Shown here: piece after piece, positions 1 through 5,522 of the stretch
Numbering within the stretch: position 1 is the stretch's first letter
How the letters are laid out: each line of letters begins with the position of its first letter
Assembly (NCBI GenBank): GCA_016874945.1
Contig: VGSO01000152.1
Coordinates: 1-7,099 of the forward strand
Source: Deltaproteobacteria bacterium
Lineage (GTDB): Bacteria; Desulfobacterota; Desulfobaccia; Desulfobaccales; 0-14-0-80-60-11
Length of the DNA stretch: 7,099 nucleotides
Direction: 5' to 3'
The notes under the pieces: model-generated
Databases searched by the model: none
What the model was told of the DNA's origin: nothing
What the model saw: only the letters and a program-made list of their open reading frames with translations
Program-made: the position numbers and the translations under genes

Positions 1-33
1 TTGCCCGGGGTGGAGGGCGGGAAGTATGGCCTC

Positions 34-66
34 AAAAAAACCCCTTGAATTATCAAGGGGTTTTAA
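34..66. terminator. Bidirectional rho-independent terminator
   Basis: A perfect stem, CCCCTTGA (41-48) with TCAAGGGG (53-60), encloses the loop ATTA. It is extended by an A-run before it (34-40) and a T-run after it (61-64), giving about 12 bp in all. With A-run and T-run on the two sides it should terminate in both directions. On the minus strand it lies six bases beyond the tRNA-like remnant at 71-100, the usual place for a tRNA terminator. Confidence 0.85.
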
Positions 67-70
67 TATC

Positions 71-100
71 TGGAGCCGGCGATAGGCTCAAACGACGACG
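71..100 (-). pseudogene. Possible remnant of a tRNA-Thr 3' end (T-arm and acceptor)
   Basis: Read on the minus strand, this stretch ends in ATCGCCGGCTCCA and carries GTCGTCGTTTGAG before it. This closely resembles the T-arm, acceptor 3' strand and CCA end of a bacterial tRNA-Thr as I remember it. Relative to that model, each strand of the T-stem seems to have lost a base and the loop reads TTTGAGC instead of TTCGAGT, so the stem no longer pairs. No D-arm, anticodon arm or 5' acceptor strand can be found in 101-173. A terminator follows directly on the minus strand, as after a real tRNA. I read it as a decayed fragment, either a broken gene or an old attachment-site half. The comparison is from memory, so this is tentative. 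Confidence 0.4.
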
Positions 101-160
101 CCAAAAAAGTTAAGGACCGGGTAAGCTGAAGTCAACCTCGGGGAATACTCCGGATATCGG

Positions 161-167
161 AAGGAAG
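161..167 (+). promoter_or_regulatory. Shine-Dalgarno site fixing the TTG start of the TauE gene
   Basis: AAGGAAG stands six bases before TTG at 174. There is no ATG in this frame before residue 25, inside the first membrane helix and conserved loop. The ribosome site together with the hydrophobic N-terminus therefore supports the TTG start. Confidence 0.6.
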
Positions 168-173
168 AAACAT

Positions 174-929
174 TTGCTGAGCTTTATTATCGGGCTTTTA
201 GCCGGGGCCTTTGGGGGTTTGGTGGGCTTGGGCGGGGGAGTGATCATGATCCCCCTGATGGTGCGCTTCTTTCAGTTGATCCAGAAACAGGCCCACGGCA
301 CCAGCCTCATGGCCCTGGTGTTCACCGGCTCGACCGGGGCGGCGACTTATTACCTGAAAGGTTCCGTGGACCCGGCAGCCGCGGTGCTGTTGGCGGCCAC
401 GGCCATCATCACCGCCCGTTTCGGGGCGCAGTACGCCAACTCCCTGCCGGAGTGGCAGTTGAAAAGGGCTTTCGGCGTTTTTGTGATCCTGGTTTCCCTG
501 CTCCTCCTCAGCAAGCCTTACTATGCCCAGTTTTCCCATCCCGCGAGCGGCTGGGTCAAAATTGCCGCGCTTTTGGGGAGCGGGGTGGTGTCCGGGTTTT
601 TTGCGGGCATGATGGGGGTGGGCGGCGGCGCCATCATGATCCCGGCCCTGGTGCTGGTGGTGGGGCACAACCAGCACATGGCGCAGGGGACGTCGCTGCT
701 GGCCATGGTCCCCGCGGGGGCCATGGGCGCCTTCACCCACTGGGGTCTGGGGAACGTGGTGACCAGAATCGTACCGGGCCTGATTGGCGGAATTATCGTG
801 GGAACGTACCTGGGGGGGACCCTGGCCCATATGCTGTCCGAGGCGAACCTGCGCTATATCTTCGCGGCCATGCTCATCTGGCTGGGGAGCAGGGATATCC
901 GCAGCAGCATCAAACTGCGCCGGGGTTAG
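174..929 (+). CDS. TauE/SafE family anion permease (sulfite exporter-like)
   Basis: This is an integral inner-membrane protein of 251 residues, a normal length for the TauE/SafE (DUF81) family. The family moves sulfite, sulfoacetate or other small organic or sulfur anions. It shows the internal duplication of the family: GLVGLGGGVIMIPL (15-28) followed by HGTSLMALV (41-49) in the first half, and GMMGVGGGAIMIPAL (145-159) followed by QGTSLLAMV (171-179) in the second. Hydrophobic stretches near 3-30, 43-60, 66-82, 98-113, 128-160, 172-190, 198-219 and 227-238 suggest about seven or eight helices. The C-terminus is short and basic (KLRRG). The start is TTG with a good AAGGAAG site. It lies 49 bases ahead of the Sir2 gene on the same strand, so co-transcription is possible. 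The substrate cannot be read from sequence; sulfite export is only the family default. Confidence 0.9.
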   Translation: MLSFIIGLLAGAFGGLVGLGGGVIMIPLMVRFFQLIQKQAHGTSLMALVFTGSTGAATYYLKGSVDPAAAVLLAATAIITARFGAQYANSLPEWQLKRAFGVFVILVSLLLLSKPYYAQFSHPASGWVKIAALLGSGVVSGFFAGMMGVGGGAIMIPALVLVVGHNQHMAQGTSLLAMVPAGAMGAFTHWGLGNVVTRIVPGLIGGIIVGTYLGGTLAHMLSEANLRYIFAAMLIWLGSRDIRSSIKLRRG

Positions 930-934
930 AAAAT

Positions 935-965
935 GGTCTTCGGTCTTCGGTCTTCGGTCTTCGGT
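935..965. repeat. Tandem heptamer (GGTCTTC)x4 plus GGT
   Basis: Four exact copies of GGTCTTC (935-941, 942-948, 949-955, 956-962) and a partial fifth fill most of the 49-bp gap between the TauE and Sir2 genes. The run ends 13 bases before the Sir2 ATG. On the minus strand it reads ACCGAAG repeats following an A/T-rich leader (966-978). It is thus a reverse-oriented, abbreviated relative of the repeats at 3047-3122, 3859-3933 and 5523-5609. Read through in the Sir2 frame it encodes a low-complexity FGLRSSVFGLRSS stretch, which argues against starting Sir2 further upstream. Confidence 0.9.
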
Positions 966-978
966 AAAATTAAAGAAC

Positions 979-1722
979 ATGAAAGTTATTGAACCTCGCC
1001 AACTGGCCGAACTGCTCCGGGTGCGCCGCCGGGCCGCGGCTTTCACCGGCGCCGGCATTTCCGTAGAGTCGGGCATCCCGGATTTCCGCAGCCCCGGGGG
1101 CCTGTGGTCCCGCTTCGATCCCATGGAATACGCCCATATCCGGGCCTTCCTGGCCAACCCGGCCAAGGTCTGGGTCCTGCTCAAAGAATTGGACGACACC
1201 CTCACCCGGGCCCGGCCCAACCCGGCCCACTACGCCCTGGCGGAGTTGGAGGCCCGGGGCCATCTCCTGGGGGTCATCACCCAGAACGTGGACAACCTCC
1301 ACCAGGGCGCGGGGTCTAAAAGGGTAGTGGAGTACCATGGGAACGCTTTTCGCTTCATCTGCCACACGTGCAAAGGTTATCACCCCCGGGAGACCCTGGA
1401 TTTCAGCCGAACGCCCCTTTACTGCCATTGCGGCGGGCTTATCCGGCCGGCAGTGGTCTTTTTCGGGGAGCAGATTCCCGCGGGGGCCCAGGAGGATGCC
1501 GAAGAGCTGGCCCGGGAGTGTGACCTGCTGCTGGTCATCGGCGCCTCCGGAGAAGTGGCCCCGGCAAGCTACCTCCCTTTCATCGCCAAGGACCTCGGGG
1601 CGGTCATCGTGGAAAACAACCTGGAACCCACCAGCCTCACCCGTAGCGTCACCGATTACTTCCTGCCCGGTCCCGCGGGGCAAATTTGGCCGCGGGTCAT
1701 CAAGGAACTGGGAAACAATTAG
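979..1722 (+). CDS. Sir2 family NAD-dependent protein deacylase (sirtuin)
   Basis: This cytoplasmic enzyme of 247 residues removes acyl groups from protein lysines, using NAD and producing O-acyl-ADP-ribose. NAD-binding GAGISVESGIPDFR is at 24-37, TQNVDNLH at 101-108, the catalytic histidine is H120 in EYHGN, and RPAVVFFGE (156-164) and GAS (188-190) complete the Rossmann core. Zinc ligands are C128 and C131 (CHTC) and C149 and C151. The second pair is spaced C-x-C rather than the usual C-x2-C. By my alignment to E. coli CobB, the Tyr-x2-Arg pair that reads succinyl/malonyl groups is replaced by L68 and L71, so deacetylase activity is more likely than desuccinylase. The ATG at 979 is chosen because it matches the usual sirtuin N-terminus. 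Its ribosome site is weak (AAAG only). A longer open frame upstream runs through TauE coding DNA and the heptamer repeat and is rejected. Confidence 0.93.
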   Translation: MKVIEPRQLAELLRVRRRAAAFTGAGISVESGIPDFRSPGGLWSRFDPMEYAHIRAFLANPAKVWVLLKELDDTLTRARPNPAHYALAELEARGHLLGVITQNVDNLHQGAGSKRVVEYHGNAFRFICHTCKGYHPRETLDFSRTPLYCHCGGLIRPAVVFFGEQIPAGAQEDAEELARECDLLLVIGASGEVAPASYLPFIAKDLGAVIVENNLEPTSLTRSVTDYFLPGPAGQIWPRVIKELGNN

Positions 1723-1750
1723 GGCCTGAGGCGATGAACCCCAGGCCCTA
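1720..1750. terminator. Hairpin between convergent genes
   Basis: TAGGGCCTG (1720-1728) pairs perfectly with CAGGCCCTA (1742-1750) around a 13-base loop. The Sir2 stop codon is the first three bases of the stem. There is no T-run directly after it on the plus strand (GTTTT comes 11 bases later). On the minus strand it is followed by AATTGTTT, which suits termination of the convergent minus-strand gene. It probably serves both genes, but efficiency is uncertain. Confidence 0.55.
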
Positions 1751-1777
1751 AAGCCCGCCCGTTTTGCTGTTTGAAAT

Positions 1778-2857
1778 TCAGTCAAGTAAAAGGCTCTGCG
1801 CCGGTTGGGAATTGGGGCTCCGCCCCATGAACCAGGGGCGGCCGCCGTCCCCTTGCCAGGCGTGGTAAACCACGTTGAGCAGCGGCGCGTACTCCCCCGC
1901 AGCCTTCCGGTGCCCGGCGGCGGTGGGATGGCTGTCATAGCTGCGATAAGCCGTAAAATTATAGTTTCTGCCGGTGACGTGCTCCACCTGCGCCTGACGG
2001 AGCCGATGATGGTTGCCGGTGGCGCTTCCCAGGTCGTTGGTGTTGGGGTTGCCGCCGTTGGAAGTGAGGACATTAAAATAATCGAACACGGCCACGTTGT
2101 TATGGGGATAGCCCTCCAGCCAGTGGCGCACCAGCCAGTTGTTGATGGCGCGGGCTCGGGCCGAGGAGCCGTCGACGGACTGCTGCCCCGGAGTAACCGG
2201 CGGGGGGGTGATGAGAATAAACAGCTTGTCCTGGCGGGTGGCGAAGTATTGGAGCAAATCCCGGTAGAGGCCCTTGATGTTGCCCACGGTATTCGCTTCC
2301 TGGTTGCCGGAGTCGGCCCCCCAAAGGGGATTGGGGTTCTCGGCGCTGCTCTGCCGGGGGGGGTCACCGGGATTGCCGGAGATGCCGCCGGAGTTGGGAT
2401 AGCACGATTTAAACATGATGACCGTGTTGGGGCCGTCCGGCCGGGGAATGGAGTTGGCGCCTACATCCGGGGTTAAGTGAAGATTGTCATACAACTCCGG
2501 GAGGTAAATATCGCGGCGGGAACCCAAGAACCAGTTATACCAATGGCCGGTGTCGGTGTGATCACCGATGTTGCCCCACCCCAAATCCTGCGCTTCCGGT
2601 CCCCAGCCGTAATTGGTGTCGGTAACGTAATAGTTGTTATCGTTCAGTTCCCCGATCAAGTTGCCGATGACATCGGTCAGCCAATCCTGCCCCACGGAAT
2701 GATGAATGAACACCAGGCGCACCGGGCTGCCCGGGGGATCGGAATTGAGAGGTAGGGCCCAACTCGGGGCGGCGAGCCCGGTCCCCATAGCCACCAGGAG
2801 GAATAATCCCATGGCGGCGGGAAACAAACTCCAGCGGTCTTTGCTTTTCAACACCAT
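1778..2857 (-). CDS. Secreted SGNH/GDSL hydrolase-like protein
   Basis: This 359-residue protein has a Sec signal peptide: basic MVLKSKDR, a hydrophobic core at about 11-30, and likely cleavage after SWA (34). The mature part starts with VRLVFIHHSVGQDWL (46-60), where S54 would take the place of the GDS nucleophile. FKSCYPNS (149-156) could supply the oxyanion Asn (N155). FILITPPPVTPG (213-224) resembles the strand before the catalytic loop. DSHPTAAGHRKAA (308-320) supplies the Asp-x-His (D308, H310) of SGNH block V. HHS(V/T)G-type SGNH-like proteins exist among secreted bacterial proteins, usually unnamed. The enzyme class, perhaps esterase or carbohydrate deacetylase, is not readable from sequence. 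The start is supported by AAGGAG (2864-2869) six bases before ATG. The gene is alone on its strand with its own promoter. Aromatic, Asn/Gly/Pro-rich stretches (83-110, 156-190) suggest an extracellular, loop-rich protein. Confidence 0.7.
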   Translation of the reverse strand: MVLKSKDRWSLFPAAMGLFLLVAMGTGLAAPSWALPLNSDPPGSPVRLVFIHHSVGQDWLTDVIGNLIGELNDNNYYVTDTNYGWGPEAQDLGWGNIGDHTDTGHWYNWFLGSRRDIYLPELYDNLHLTPDVGANSIPRPDGPNTVIMFKSCYPNSGGISGNPGDPPRQSSAENPNPLWGADSGNQEANTVGNIKGLYRDLLQYFATRQDKLFILITPPPVTPGQQSVDGSSARARAINNWLVRHWLEGYPHNNVAVFDYFNVLTSNGGNPNTNDLGSATGNHHRLRQAQVEHVTGRNYNFTAYRSYDSHPTAAGHRKAAGEYAPLLNVVYHAWQGDGGRPWFMGRSPNSQPAQSLLLD

Positions 2858-2893
2858 AACCCGCTCCTTATTTTTATTTTCCTCTCAAGACCC

Positions 2894-2921
2894 ATTATAA
2901 GGTTTTTGTAATTTATTGAAA
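2894..2921 (-). promoter_or_regulatory. Sigma70-type promoter of the SGNH-like gene
   Basis: On the minus strand, TTTCAA (2916-2921) stands 16 bases before a perfect TATAAT (2894-2899). Initiation would fall near 2887, giving a leader of about 30 bases with the AAGGAG ribosome site at 2864-2869. The -35 box is a weak match and the -10 box is exact. Confidence 0.65.
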
Positions 2922-3046
2922 GGTTTTTTATCTCTGACCTCTCCCCACCACTTTTCCAATGATCCGTCCAGTGATAAGGAAGGCCCTGGGCCGGGCCGGA
3001 CATGGAATAGCCCCGTATGGACTTGCTTCCTTTAATACCATTTTCT

Positions 3047-3122
3047 CTTTCAAGTGCAACGAACTTAATCTGTAACTTATTGATAATCCGTAATTATCTT
3101 TACCGAAAACCGAAAACCGTAT
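3047..3122 (+). repeat. Dispersed intergenic repeat, copy A
   Basis: The copy begins CTTTCAAGTGCAAC, continues with an A/T-rich middle (TGTAACTTATTGATAATCC) and ends TACCGAAAACCGAAAACCGTAT. Copy B at 3859-3933 matches it over the full length, with roughly three quarters of positions identical by eye and one indel. The middle holds a small dyad, GATAAT (3082-3087) and ATTATC (3093-3098) around CCGTA. It lies between the divergent SGNH-like and lipoprotein genes. No coding potential is convincing here. Confidence 0.8.
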
Positions 3123-3227
3123 AAAAGGTTGGGTTGGGCAGTTTAAGCCTGCGCCGGCACAGGCTGGAAAGCCTGTGCCACCCTTTGACTGCAATCTGGT
3201 ATAAAAAGTTGGATTGGGCAGTTTAAG
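3121..3227 (+). repeat. 27-bp direct repeat pair, 80 bp apart
   Basis: The sequences 3121-3147 and 3201-3227 (ATAAAAGGTTGGGTTGGGCA.. and ATAAAAAGTTGGATTGGGCA..) differ at only two of 27 positions and are offset by exactly 80 bases. They bracket the palindrome at 3156-3179. The first copy begins in the last two bases of dispersed repeat A. It could be a local duplication, or the footprint of insertion of the palindromic element; 27 bp is long for a target duplication. Confidence 0.85.
3156..3179. repeat. REP-like palindrome (GGCACAGGCT/AGCCTGTGCC)
   Basis: A perfect 10-bp stem, GGCACAGGCT (3156-3165) and AGCCTGTGCC (3170-3179), encloses GGAA. I recognise this palindrome from intergenic DNA of several bacterial lineages, where reading through it gives spurious peptides such as GGTGFPACAGAG. 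There is no T-run, so it is unlikely to be a plain terminator. Confidence 0.75.
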
Positions 3228-3372
3228 GAAAGGGGGCGCCCCAGCGGGAAGCCCGGGTCACTGCCTTCGGTCGCGCCTCCCCCGATATATTCCCCCTGCC
3301 CTGCTTAACGTTTTCTGCCGGGGGGGGTCAAAATAATCAAAGGGAACTGAGCAATCCTTCGGGGAGGGATGA

Positions 3373-3756
3373 GTGGTGAACGGACGGCAAAGGTTTCGGG
3401 GATGGCGTCGCCTAACGCGGCCGGTAATGTTAATCTTGCTGGCCTCGAGTCTGTTGGCGGGATGCGCCACACAGCCTTATAATCCTTATTTATACACGGG
3501 CGCCGGTCTGGGCGCGGCCATGGGAGCCGGCCTGGGAGCAGCCATCAATCACAATAACCCCTGGAGAGGGGCGGCTATCGGCGCGTTGCTGGGAGCCGCG
3601 ACGGGTGGTGTGGCCGGAGAGGTCTACGGGCGAAACAACCCCTTACCCGGTCAGTCGCAGTCACAGGGTTATTACTATCAGCAACAGCCGCAGCCGCAAC
3701 CCCATGGCTATTATCAGCCGCAACCGCAGCCTTATTACGGACCTCCTTCCGGCTGA
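3373..3756 (+). CDS. Glycine-zipper outer-membrane lipoprotein
   Basis: This lipoprotein has 127 residues. A basic N-terminus (RQRFRGWRRLTR, 5-16) and hydrophobic core (17-29) lead to the lipobox LLAGC, with C31 as the lipidated residue and Ala at +2, which favours the outer membrane. Residues 42-84 are a YMGG/glycine-zipper-like segment (TGAGLGAAMGAGLGAA, then GAAIGALLGAATGGVAGE) able to pack as a membrane hairpin. The tail (93-127) is low-complexity Gln/Pro/Tyr, with QPQPQPHGYY followed by QPQPQPYYG. Start: GTG at 3373 behind GGGAGGG (3362-3368). An in-frame ATG at residue 19 would lose the basic n-region and has no good ribosome site. It is a single-gene unit with a strong terminator. Proteins of this type are linked to envelope integrity, but the exact role is unknown. 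Confidence 0.85.
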   Translation: MVNGRQRFRGWRRLTRPVMLILLASSLLAGCATQPYNPYLYTGAGLGAAMGAGLGAAINHNNPWRGAAIGALLGAATGGVAGEVYGRNNPLPGQSQSQGYYYQQQPQPQPHGYYQPQPQPYYGPPSG

Positions 3757-3780
3757 TAAGATCGGTGGGAGAGCCACCAA

Positions 3781-3821
3781 CCGGGGCGGCGAGAATGAGT
3801 CTCGCCGCCCCGGTTTTTTTT
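3781..3821 (+). terminator. Strong rho-independent terminator of the lipoprotein gene
   Basis: A perfect 14-bp stem, CCGGGGCGGCGAGA (3781-3794) and TCTCGCCGCCCCGG (3800-3813), encloses ATGAG and is followed by eight T residues (3814-3821). It lies 25 bases past the stop codon. Confidence 0.95.
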
Positions 3822-3858
3822 AGCGGGAAAGGGGTCCGCCCCTGTTATGCTTGATTCC

Positions 3859-3933
3859 CTTTCAAATGCAACAAATACAATTTGTAACTTGTTGGTATTA
3901 CAGGTTTTCCTAACCGAAAACCGGAAACGGTAT
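3859..3933 (+). repeat. Dispersed intergenic repeat, copy B
   Basis: The copy starts CTTTCAAATGCAACAAAT, shares TTTGTAACTT with copy A, and ends TAACCGAAAACCGGAAACGGTAT. It is in the same orientation as copy A and almost the same length (75 against 76 bases). It sits between the lipoprotein terminator and the promoter of the lytic transglycosylase gene. The remaining bases, 3934-4056, hold no gene or motif I can support. Confidence 0.8.
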
Positions 3934-4056
3934 TAGACTTGGATGCTCTAGGTGAATAAAGCCCAGATTTTGAAATGGCTTGTAGCAAGATCCTCGCTTG
4001 GAGCAAGGTTCGCCGGGCGCGGAGACCCCCTCATCACTCAAGTGCTCGCTCCCGCC

Positions 4057-4085
4057 TTGACAAAAATGCCTAAACAAGGTAGTTT
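4057..4085 (+). promoter_or_regulatory. Sigma70-type promoter of the lytic transglycosylase gene
   Basis: A perfect -35 box TTGACA (4057-4062) is followed after 17 bases by TAGTTT (4080-4085), a weak -10 box that keeps the key T, A and final T. Initiation near 4092 would leave a leader of about 20 bases containing the GGGGGAG ribosome site at 4100-4106. Confidence 0.55.
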
Positions 4086-4111
4086 TTTTCCATTAATACG
4101 GGGGAGAAACT

Positions 4112-4945
4112 ATGACTTTGGGGCGATTCCTGGGGGTAGTGCTGGGGGTCCTGGGGTGGGTCGCGGCCGGCAGTATGCCGTTGTTCGCCGACCCCCCGCC
4201 GGTGGCCTACGTGGAACTCAAATCTCACCTGGTGCGCCAGGGGCTGGACCGGGAATTCGTCCGCAAAACCTTCGCCGATCCCCGCAACACCTTCCTCCCC
4301 GATGTGGTGCGGAAAATCGCCTATCTTAAAAAAGAGCCCCGGGACATTTACCGGCAGTTCCTCACCCCCCAGGTGGCGGCCCAAGGGCGGGCCTACATAC
4401 AGGAACACCGGCCGACCCTGCGCCGGGCCGAGAGCCAGTACGGGGTGACCCCGGAGGTCATCACGGCCATTCTCACGGTGGAAAGCGGCCTGGGTAACAC
4501 CACCGGAAAATATTCGGTCTTCAACGTCTTCGCCTCCCTTTCCGTCATGGACAGCCCGGAAATCATCCGGGAGTTGGATCTGCCCTCCCGATTAAAGGAC
4601 CGGCTGCGGAAAAAGGCGGCCTGGGCCCGCCGGGAACTGCAAGTGTACCTGGAATACTGCCACCGGCAGCGGGTTGATCCCTACTCTTTAAAAGGCTCCT
4701 GGGCCGGGGCCATGGGGTACTGCCAGTTTCTGCCTTCCAGCTTGAAAAACTGTGGGGCCGACGGCGACGGCGACGGCCGCATCGACCTGTTCACCCACGA
4801 CGACGCCATTTTCAGTATCGCCTGCTACCTCAATAAGAGCGGCTTCCAACGCCACAATCGGACCACCTGGCGCCGGGCGGTGCTGCGGTATAACCACTCC
4901 GATGCTTACGCCGACGCAGTGTTGACTTTGGCTGGTTGGTATTGA
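4112..4945 (+). CDS. MltB-family lytic murein transglycosylase
   Basis: This periplasmic enzyme of 277 residues cleaves the MurNAc-GlcNAc bond of peptidoglycan to give 1,6-anhydro-MurNAc ends. The signal peptide is 1-26 (hydrophobic 4-20, likely cleavage after LFA). No lipobox is present, so unlike E. coli MltB it should be soluble. The catalytic acid is E124 in AILTVESGLGN. SWAGAMGYCQFLPSS (196-210) is the diagnostic MltB block. DGDGDGRIDLF (217-227) followed by DDAIFSIACYL matches the EF-hand-like calcium loop of Slt35. RYNHSDAYADAVLTLA (259-274) forms the final helix region. The protein ends soon after it, with no peptidoglycan-binding domain added. The ATG follows GGGGGAG with five bases between. 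It has its own promoter and purE lies 70 bases behind it. Confidence 0.93.
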   Translation: MTLGRFLGVVLGVLGWVAAGSMPLFADPPPVAYVELKSHLVRQGLDREFVRKTFADPRNTFLPDVVRKIAYLKKEPRDIYRQFLTPQVAAQGRAYIQEHRPTLRRAESQYGVTPEVITAILTVESGLGNTTGKYSVFNVFASLSVMDSPEIIRELDLPSRLKDRLRKKAAWARRELQVYLEYCHRQRVDPYSLKGSWAGAMGYCQFLPSSLKNCGADGDGDGRIDLFTHDDAIFSIACYLNKSGFQRHNRTTWRRAVLRYNHSDAYADAVLTLAGWY

Positions 4946-4957
4946 TTTGAGTGATGC

Positions 4958-5002
4958 GGGGGGAGGGGGTGAAGGGCGGACGCCCTTTCCCCCCCTCCCC
5001 CC
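4958..5002. repeat. Long G-run/C-run hairpin abutting the purE ribosome site
   Basis: GGGGGGAGGGGG (4958-4969) pairs exactly with CCCCCTCCCCCC (4991-5002), and AAGGGCG (4972-4978) pairs with CGCCCTT (4981-4987) inside it. About 20 bp are paired around a two-base tip. No T-run follows, so it is not a classic terminator. It ends two bases before the purE Shine-Dalgarno (AGGAG, 5005-5009). The G-rich strand could also form a quadruplex. Possible roles are a transcript-end stabiliser for the upstream gene or a structure affecting purE translation. Confidence 0.8.
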
Positions 5003-5015
5003 ATAGGAGACGCAT

Positions 5016-5522
5016 ATGACAGCAGAAGTGGGCATTGTCCTGGGCAGCGCCTCGGATTGGCCCAGTGTGGAGCCCGCCGCGGCGCTCCTGAAGGATTGGG
5101 GGGTGGGATTTGAAGTGACCGTGGCTTCGGCCCACCGGGCCCCCCGGTTGGTGCAGACTTACGCCCGAGAGGCCCCGGGCCGGGGGCTGAAGGTGATCAT
5201 TGCCGCGGCCGGCGCCGCGGCCCACCTGGCCGGAGTCCTGGCTGCGGAGACCACCCTGCCGGTTATCGGCGTGCCCATGGCCTCCTCCTCTCTCCAGGGG
5301 TTGGACAGTCTGCTCTCTACGGTGCAGATGCCTGCAGGGGTGCCGGTGGCCACCATGGCTTTGGGTTCGGCGGGGGCCAGGAACGCCGCGGTGTTTGCCG
5401 TACAAATCCTGGCCCTGAGCAATCCCCGCCTTCAAGAGATTCTCCGGGAACACAAACAAAACCTGGAACGCCAGGTGATAGAGGCGGCGGGCAAGATTCC
5501 TTCAGAATACCGTAAAACCTAA
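5016..5522 (+). CDS. purE: N5-carboxyaminoimidazole ribonucleotide mutase PurE
   Basis: PurE converts N5-CAIR to CAIR in de novo purine synthesis, in the cytoplasm and normally as an octamer. At 168 residues it is the usual class I length. The phosphate/substrate loop GSASDW is at 10-15. SAHRAP at 38-43 contains the catalytic histidine H40, equivalent to E. coli H45. AAGAAAHLAGVLAAETTLPVIGVP (64-87) and GLDSLLSTVQMPAGVPVATMA (95-115) are typical. The C-terminal helix ends in EYRKT. The ATG follows AGGAG with six bases between. The partner PurK, which makes N5-CAIR in class I organisms, is not in the window. No other purine gene is adjacent, and the neighbours are cell-wall genes, so purE is probably isolated from a pur operon here. 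Confidence 0.96.
   Translation: MTAEVGIVLGSASDWPSVEPAAALLKDWGVGFEVTVASAHRAPRLVQTYAREAPGRGLKVIIAAAGAAAHLAGVLAAETTLPVIGVPMASSSLQGLDSLLSTVQMPAGVPVATMALGSAGARNAAVFAVQILALSNPRLQEILREHKQNLERQVIEAAGKIPSEYRKT

Noticed and set aside
71..173. Intact tRNA or tmRNA gene on the minus strand
   Set aside because: Only the T-arm and acceptor 3' side resemble a tRNA; the T-stem does not pair and no 5' acceptor strand complementary to GCCGGC is found in 101-173.
935..965. CRISPR-like array
   Set aside because: Seven-base units repeat head to tail without spacers; it is a simple tandem repeat.
784..978. Upstream extension of Sir2 to 784 in the same frame
   Set aside because: It would overlap the end of TauE and translate the heptamer repeat; sirtuin homology starts at the ATG at 979.
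198..2367. Long minus-strand open frames at 198-1220 and 970-2367
   Set aside because: They are antisense to the TauE and Sir2 genes (the second also overlaps the SGNH-like gene), have Pro/Arg/Gly/His-rich compositions typical of shadows in GC-rich DNA, and show no domain.
2928..3194. Minus-strand 88-residue open frame
   Set aside because: It is built from repeat A and the REP-like palindrome (GGTGFPACAGAG peptide), overlaps the promoter region of the SGNH-like gene, and has no ribosome site or domain.
3301..3340. Promoter for the glycine-zipper lipoprotein gene (TTAACG near 3305, AATAAT near 3332)
   Set aside because: The boxes match poorly and their spacing is too wide, with a G-run between them; not supportable.
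3952..4329. Plus-strand 125-residue open frame beginning GTG
   Set aside because: Its second half is an out-of-frame reading of the MltB-like gene, with Gly/Arg/Pro-rich composition; no ribosome site.
4830..5459. Minus-strand 209-residue open frame antisense to purE
   Set aside because: Shadow of purE and of the G/C hairpin, with Gly/Arg/His-rich composition and no motif.
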